Assembly (NCBI GenBank): GCA_014379045.1
Contig: JACMMK010000098.1
Span: forward strand, 1 to 11,393
Direction: 5' to 3'
DNA from: Burkholderiales bacterium
Lineage (GTDB): Bacteria; Pseudomonadota; Gammaproteobacteria; Burkholderiales; CAIKXV01
Length of the DNA: 11,393 nt
Within the stretch, counting starts at the first letter, position 1. Each line of letters opens with the position of its first letter. Under the pieces are notes generated by a model. That model made no database searches. It was not told the origin of the DNA and saw only the letters and a list, made by a program, of their open reading frames with translations. Below are positions 7,456 through 11,393 of this stretch, in pieces. Position numbers and translations under genes: made by a program.

Positions 7456-7469
7456 GCGCGGTGCCGCGC
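7456..7469 (+). terminator. Weak hairpin after the coxLMS-like operon
   Basis: Just after the last stop codon the sequence pairs GCGCG (7456-7460) with CGCGC (7465-7469) around a 4-base loop. There is no T run, so it is at best part of a weak or Rho-assisted terminator. It lies in the 78-base gap between the operon and the convergent HxlR gene, where a terminator would be expected. Confidence 0.2.
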
Positions 7470-7532
7470 GCTCCCTCCGGCAGCGGCCGACGGTACGATC
7501 CTGCAGCGCCCGGCGCGACGGGGTGACCGCGT

Positions 7533-7904
7533 TCAACTCATCCCCTGCGCCACTTCGCACAGCGACTGCAGCACGGGCTTGAACTCGCGCCCGAACGGCG
7601 TCAACGCGTACTGAACGAATCGGCGACGCTCGTCGAGATGGGCGCGGCTGATGATCCCGCGTGCCTCCATCTGCTTCAGGCGCTCGGAGAGCACCTTTGG
7701 TGAGATATGCCTCAGGTCGCGCTGCAGATCGGCGAAGCCGCGCGGCCCGCAGTCGAGGTACCACATGATCTTCACCGTCCATGTGCCGGCGAGGAAGCGC
7801 AACGCCGGTTCGAGTGGACAGGGTTCGAGCGCGTCGAACGGGCTGTGCGCGACAACTTGCGCCTTCGGCATTTGCTTGCGGGGGATGACGGGCGGCATGT
7901 CCAT
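7533..7904 (-). CDS. HxlR-family winged-helix transcriptional regulator
   Basis: A 123-residue DNA-binding regulator. HxlR proteins are small dimeric winged-helix factors, several of which sense electrophiles or quinones through a conserved cysteine near the N-terminus. That cysteine is present here (Cys29, in the context CPLEPALRFLAG). Then follow the helix-turn-helix region TWTVKIMWYL ... FADLQRDLRHISPKVLSERLKQMEARG and the wing (ISRAHLDERRRFVQYALTPFG). The reading frame stays open further upstream, but homology begins just before Cys29. The ATG at 7904 was taken as the start, with ATG at 7898 nearly equivalent; neither has a clear ribosome site. The gene diverges from the RND efflux operon across a gap with a perfect inverted repeat, the usual layout for a local regulator of a pump. 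Its ligand is unknown. Confidence 0.9.
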   Translation of the reverse strand: MDMPPVIPRKQMPKAQVVAHSPFDALEPCPLEPALRFLAGTWTVKIMWYLDCGPRGFADLQRDLRHISPKVLSERLKQMEARGIISRAHLDERRRFVQYALTPFGREFKPVLQSLCEVAQGMS

Positions 7905-7937
7905 GAGCGGGACCGTATGCGGAATGTAGAAGACCGG

Positions 7938-7943
7938 ATGATA
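7938..7943 (-). promoter_or_regulatory. Possible -10 element of the HxlR gene promoter
   Basis: Read on the minus strand, TATCAT (7943 to 7938) lies 33 bases upstream of the ATG at 7904. At 17-18 bases further upstream the sequence is GGTAAC/GTAACC, a poor -35 that coincides with one of the repeated half-sites. If this is the promoter, a protein bound to the inverted repeat would cover it and allow autorepression. Confidence 0.25.
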
Positions 7944-7952
7944 GCCGTGGAT

Positions 7953-7977
7953 GGTTACTTGGTTACCCCGCGGTAAC
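7953..7977. promoter_or_regulatory. Candidate HxlR operator: inverted repeat plus extra half-site
   Basis: The gap between the divergent regulator and efflux operon holds a perfect inverted repeat: GTTACC (7962-7967), a 4-base CCGC spacer, then GGTAAC (7972-7977). A second copy of GGTTAC at 7953-7958 repeats the left arm (GGTTAC at 7961-7966) eight bases earlier in direct orientation. The element ends 3 bases before the likely -35 of the pump promoter. Dimeric winged-helix regulators usually bind such palindromes, so this is the best candidate for the HxlR site. The symmetry is seen directly; the binding protein is inferred. Confidence 0.6.
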
Positions 7978-7980
7978 GTG

Positions 7981-8010
7981 TTGCAGTGTGTCAAGCGACC
8001 CCAGCATAAT
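7981..8010 (+). promoter_or_regulatory. Probable sigma70 promoter of the RND efflux operon
   Basis: TTGCAG (7981-7986) and CATAAT (8005-8010) are 18 bases apart, with 4 of 6 and 5 of 6 matches to consensus. Transcription would begin near 8017, giving a leader of about 64 bases before the ATG at 8081. The inverted repeat at 7962-7977 lies directly upstream, where a bound regulator could block polymerase or contact it. Confidence 0.5.
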
Positions 8011-8080
8011 GTTGCCATCGTCTTCCGAGTTCGCGCAGCGTTGGCGCAACGATCGAGACCGATGGTCATCAGGGGGCTCG

Positions 8081-9403
8081 ATGCGTCCAGACAGGTGGAA
8101 GACAGCGCGCGTTGCATTGCGCGAGTGCGCATACTCGTGCGTGCGTCCCGGGCTCGCCGCCGCAGCGCTGTTGTTCGTGCTGGCGGCTTCGGGGTGCGGT
8201 CGGGGTGACGATGCCAAAGGTGCCCCGGGCGCGAAGGATGCAAAGGGCGGACCGCCGCCGGCGATGCCGGTGACCGTGGCGCAGGCGCTCGAGCGCTCGA
8301 TCAATGAATGGGACGAGTTCGTCGGCCGCGTCGAGGCGATCGAGCAGGTGGAACTTCGGCCGCGCGTGTCGGGTTACCTGCAACGCGTCGCCTTCGACCA
8401 GGGCTCCGATGTCGCTCAGGGTACGGCGATGTTCCTGATCGATCCCGAACCGCTGCAGGTCGAGGTGAAGCGTGCCGAAGCGGAACTCGCGCGCGTGCGC
8501 ACCCGCTTCGATCTCGCGCGCAACGAGCGTGCGCGCACCGACAAGCTGGTCGAATCGGGCGCGGTGTCGCGGCAGGAGTCCGATGAGCGCGTGTCGAGCG
8601 AGAAAGACTCGGAGGCCGCGGTACGTTCGGCCGAGGCATCGCTGGCCACCGCACGGCTGAACCTCGGCTACACCCGCGTGGTGGCACCGATTTCCGGGCG
8701 CACCGGTCGTGCCGAGGTCACGGCGGGCAACTTCGTCACCGCCGGGCAGACCGTGCTCACCACGATCGTCAAGCTGAATCCGATCTACGTGACATTCGAA
8801 GCCGACGAGCAGGTGTATCTGAAGTACGTCGATCTGGCACGGCGCGGCGAGCGCAAGAGCTCGCGCACGACAAGGAACAACCCGGTCTATGTCGGTCTGG
8901 CGAACGAAGAAGGGTTCCCGGTCAAGGGCTCGGTCGAGTTCGTCGACAACCGCGTCAATCCACAGACCGGGACGATCTTCGCGCGCGCGCTCGTCGACAA
9001 TCGCGACGGTCGTTTCACCCCGGGACTGTTCGCGCGTGTGAAGCTGGTCGGCAGCGGCACCTACACGACGACGCTGATCGATGATCGCGCGATCGGCACC
9101 GATCAGAACAAGCGCTTCGTGATGGTCGTCGGACCCGACGGGCAGGCGCTGTATCGTGAAGCGAAACTGGGGCCGATGGTCGACGGCCTGCGCGTGATCC
9201 GCGAGGGCTTGAAGCCCGGCGAGACGATCATCGTCGACGGCCTGCAGCGGGTACGTCCGGGCATGACCGTGAAGCCGACGCTGGTGCCGATGGATCCCAA
9301 AGAGCGTCCGCAGCCGCCGGCGAAGGGTGCGCCCCCGGGCGCGGCACCCGAGAAGGCCGAAGCCAAGGGCGAGATGAAACCCGCGGCCGACGCGAAAAAG
9401 TAG
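8081..9403 (+). CDS. RND efflux system periplasmic adaptor (membrane fusion) lipoprotein
   Basis: A 440-residue membrane fusion protein of the AcrA/MexA type, which bridges the inner-membrane pump to an outer-membrane channel. The N-terminus is a lipoprotein signal ending in LAASGC with the lipidated Cys39; Gly at +2 does not itself decide sorting, but AcrA-type proteins stay on the inner membrane. The lipoyl-like half (ELRPRVSGYLQRVAFDQGSDV, residues 91-111) leads into a short coiled-coil hairpin (about 125-190, RAEAELARVRTRFDLARNER and EAAVRSAEASLATARLNLG). Then come the second lipoyl half (APISGRTGRAEV), the beta-barrel and the membrane-proximal domain. The last 25-30 residues are a Lys/Ala/Pro tail. 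The ATG at 8081 was chosen over an upstream GTG at 7988 because AGGGGG (8071-8076) precedes it and it yields a proper signal peptide. Confidence 0.94.
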   Translation: MRPDRWKTARVALRECAYSCVRPGLAAAALLFVLAASGCGRGDDAKGAPGAKDAKGGPPPAMPVTVAQALERSINEWDEFVGRVEAIEQVELRPRVSGYLQRVAFDQGSDVAQGTAMFLIDPEPLQVEVKRAEAELARVRTRFDLARNERARTDKLVESGAVSRQESDERVSSEKDSEAAVRSAEASLATARLNLGYTRVVAPISGRTGRAEVTAGNFVTAGQTVLTTIVKLNPIYVTFEADEQVYLKYVDLARRGERKSSRTTRNNPVYVGLANEEGFPVKGSVEFVDNRVNPQTGTIFARALVDNRDGRFTPGLFARVKLVGSGTYTTTLIDDRAIGTDQNKRFVMVVGPDGQALYREAKLGPMVDGLRVIREGLKPGETIIVDGLQRVRPGMTVKPTLVPMDPKERPQPPAKGAPPGAAPEKAEAKGEMKPAADAKK

Positions 9404-9412
9404 GCGCCGGCA

Positions 9413-11393
9413 ATGGATCTCTCGAAGGTATTCATCGATCGCCCGATCTTTGCAGCGGTGATCTCGTTGCTGATCTTCGTCGCGGGCGCGATCGCGGTGT
9501 GGTTCCTGCCGATCTCGGAGTATCCGGAAGTCGTGCCGCCCTCGGTGCAGGTGATCGCCCAGTTCCCGGGCGCGAACCCGAAGGTGCTGGCCGAGACCGT
9601 CGCCTCGCCGTTGGAGAACGCGATCAACGGCGTCGAGAACATGCTGTACATGAGCTCGCAGTCGACATCGAGCGGATCGTTGCAGCTGACGGTCACGTTC
9701 AAGGTCGGCACCGATGTCGATCAGGCGCAGGTGCAGGTGCAGAACCGGGTTGCGCAGGCGCTGCCGCGGTTGCCCGAGGCCACACGTACGCTCGGGGTGA
9801 CGACGCAGAAGAGTTCGCCCGACCTGACGATGGTCGTTCACCTGGTGTCGCCGGACAACCGCTACGACACCGTGTACCTGCGCAACTACGCGGTGCTCAA
9901 CGTGAAGGACGTGCTCGCGCGCATCGAAGGCGTCGGCAACGTGGCGTTGTTCGGCGGTGGCGACTACGCGATGCGCATCTGGCTCGACCCGACACAGGTC
10001 GCCTCGCGCGGGCTTACCGCGGGCGACGTCGTGCGCGCGATCCGCGAGCAGAACGTCCAGGTCGCCGCCGGGGTCGTCGGCAGTCAGCCCTCCAACGGCA
10101 CCTCGTCGTTCGAGTTGCTGATCAACGCGCGCGGGCGCTTGAGCAGCGAAGAGGAGTTCGGCGAGATCATCATCAAGACCGGGACCGACGGCTCGATCGT
10201 GCGCCTGCGCGACGTGGCACGGGTCGAACTGGCCGCTGGCGACTACTCGCTGCGCAGTCTGCTCGACAACAAGCCGGCCGCGGCCATTCCCATCTTTCAG
10301 GCGCCGGGATCCAACTCGCTGCAACTGTCGACCAACGTGCGCAAGACGATGGCCGAGTTGAAGAAGAACTTCCCCGAGGGCATGGACTACTCGGTCGTGT
10401 ACGACCCGACGCAGTTCACCCGCGCCTCGATCGAGGAGGTGGTCATCACGTTGCTGGAAGCGGTGCTGCTGGTGGTGCTGGTGGTCGTGCTGTTCCTGCA
10501 GACCTGGCGCGCGTCGATCATCCCGTTAATTGCCGTACCTGTGTCGGTCGTCGGTACATTCGCGGTGATGTTGATGGCCGGGTTCTCGATCAACGCGCTG
10601 TCGCTGTTCGGCCTCGTGCTCGCGATCGGCATCGTCGTCGACGACGCGATCGTGGTGGTGGAGAACGTCGAGCGCAACATCGCGCTGGGACTCTCTCCCT
10701 ACGACGCGACGGTGCAGGCGATGAAGGAGGTCACCGGCCCGATTGTCGCCACGGCCCTGGTGCTCGCGGCGGTGTTCATCCCGACGGCCTTCATCAGCGG
10801 GTTGACCGGCCAGTTCTACAAGCAGTTCGCGATCACGATCGCCATCTCGACCGCGATCAGCGCGTTCAACTCGCTGACCCTCTCGCCGGCCTTGTGCGCG
10901 CTGCTCTTGAAGCCGCACGACGCGAAAAAAGATGTGCTCGCGCGAGGGATGGACAAGCTGCTCGGCTGGTTCTTCCGCCCGTTCAATCGCATCTTCGAGC
11001 GCAGCGGCGAACTCTACGGCAGGAGCGTCGCCGGCCTGATCCGCAAATCGGCCGTGGCCCTCTTGATCTACGTCGGCCTGGTCGGCCTGGCGGCCTGGAG
11101 CTTCAGCCACGTTCCCACGGGCTTCGTGCCGGCGCAGGACAAGCAGTACCTCGTCGCCATGGCGCAACTGCCCGACGGTGCCTCGCTCGAGCGCACGGAT
11201 GCCGTGATCCGCCGCATGTCCCAGATCGCCCTCGATCAGCCGGGCGTGGAGCACAGCGTCGCCTTCCCTGGACTGAGCATCAGCGGTTTCGCGGTGAGCT
11301 CGAACTCCGGCGTGATTTTCCTGACGCTCGATCCCTTTGACGACCGCACGACTCCGAACCTCTCGGGCTTCGCGATCGCCGCCGACATCCAGG
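9413..11393 (+). CDS. HAE1/AcrB-type RND efflux permease (partial, C-terminus off the right edge)
   Basis: The first 660 residues of a pump that is normally about 1,030-1,060 long. It is an inner-membrane drug/proton antiporter of the hydrophobe/amphiphile efflux-1 family. The start MDLSKVFIDRPIFAAVISLLI is the cytoplasmic lead-in and first membrane helix. The porter domain follows (QFPGANPKVLAETVASPLE; QVQVQNRVAQALPRLPEA; RIEGVGNVALFGGGDYAMR). The proton-relay helix, GLVLAIGIVVDDAIVVVEN, carries Asp410 and Asp411, equivalent to AcrB Asp407/Asp408. The frame is open to the last base. The ATG follows the adaptor stop by 9 bases, without a strong ribosome site, so coupling is likely. The relay lysine and any outer-membrane channel gene lie beyond the window. 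Substrates cannot be predicted. Confidence 0.95.
   Translation, partial: MDLSKVFIDRPIFAAVISLLIFVAGAIAVWFLPISEYPEVVPPSVQVIAQFPGANPKVLAETVASPLENAINGVENMLYMSSQSTSSGSLQLTVTFKVGTDVDQAQVQVQNRVAQALPRLPEATRTLGVTTQKSSPDLTMVVHLVSPDNRYDTVYLRNYAVLNVKDVLARIEGVGNVALFGGGDYAMRIWLDPTQVASRGLTAGDVVRAIREQNVQVAAGVVGSQPSNGTSSFELLINARGRLSSEEEFGEIIIKTGTDGSIVRLRDVARVELAAGDYSLRSLLDNKPAAAIPIFQAPGSNSLQLSTNVRKTMAELKKNFPEGMDYSVVYDPTQFTRASIEEVVITLLEAVLLVVLVVVLFLQTWRASIIPLIAVPVSVVGTFAVMLMAGFSINALSLFGLVLAIGIVVDDAIVVVENVERNIALGLSPYDATVQAMKEVTGPIVATALVLAAVFIPTAFISGLTGQFYKQFAITIAISTAISAFNSLTLSPALCALLLKPHDAKKDVLARGMDKLLGWFFRPFNRIFERSGELYGRSVAGLIRKSAVALLIYVGLVGLAAWSFSHVPTGFVPAQDKQYLVAMAQLPDGASLERTDAVIRRMSQIALDQPGVEHSVAFPGLSISGFAVSSNSGVIFLTLDPFDDRTTPNLSGFAIAADIQ

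Noticed and set aside
8069..10324. 751-codon open frame on the minus strand, antisense to the adaptor and pump genes
   Set aside because: Composition is shadow-like (Arg, His, Gly, Asp), with no family motif; the plus strand encodes clear AcrA- and AcrB-type proteins across the same bases.
9499..11340. 613-codon plus-strand open frame inside the pump gene
   Set aside because: It lies in a different frame from the AcrB-type protein, which carries all the family motifs and is open from 9413 to the window end.
10680..11393. Possible change in codon style in the second half of the pump gene, suggesting recombination
   Set aside because: Impression only. The frame and motifs are continuous and the difference was not measured.

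Overview
The window is GC-rich, densely coding chromosomal DNA, most likely from a betaproteobacterium of the Burkholderiales type. That is inference from gene content and composition: a Bug/TctC-type solute-binding protein next to MmgE/PrpD and CoxL-type genes, and the strong codon bias towards G or C in third positions. Nothing in the sequence fixes a genus. No tRNA, rRNA, CRISPR array, insertion sequence or phage gene was seen.

Layout. (1) Positions 1-880, minus strand: the N-terminal part of an LLM-class (bacterial luciferase-like) flavin monooxygenase that runs off the left edge. (2) Positions 881-1108: a divergent promoter region with a possible short minus-strand ORF. (3) Positions 1109-1711: a wrecked Bug/TctC substrate-binding protein gene, with its three surviving parts in three frames and the middle of the protein missing. 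(4) Positions 1742-3124: an intact MmgE/PrpD-family gene, only 30 bases after the pseudogene. (5) Positions 3230-3700: a small lipoprotein with a LEA14/WHy-type domain. (6) Positions 3862-7454: a three-gene operon for a molybdenum hydroxylase of the CO dehydrogenase/xanthine dehydrogenase superfamily, in the order large (Mo), medium (FAD), small (2Fe-2S). Its active-site loop reads AYRGAGR, so it is a CoxL-like (form II) hydroxylase of unknown substrate rather than a proven CO dehydrogenase. (7) Positions 7533-7904, minus strand: an HxlR-family regulator. (8) From 8081 to the right edge: an RND efflux operon made of a lipoprotein membrane-fusion adaptor and the first 660 residues of an HAE1/AcrB-type pump.

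How the parts may work together. The left two thirds look like a catabolic neighbourhood: flavin monooxygenase, solute-binding protein (now dead), MmgE/PrpD dehydratase/isomerase and Mo hydroxylase. Neighbourhood is the only evidence that they share a substrate. The right third is a self-contained regulator/efflux module. The HxlR gene and the pump operon diverge from a 176-base gap that holds a perfect inverted repeat (6-base arms, 4-base spacer), an extra half-site, and a good sigma70-like promoter just beside it.

The most noteworthy observations are the decayed transporter gene, the candidate HxlR operator, and the orphan Mo hydroxylase operon with no accessory genes in view. I did not find convincing evidence of a wholly new system.
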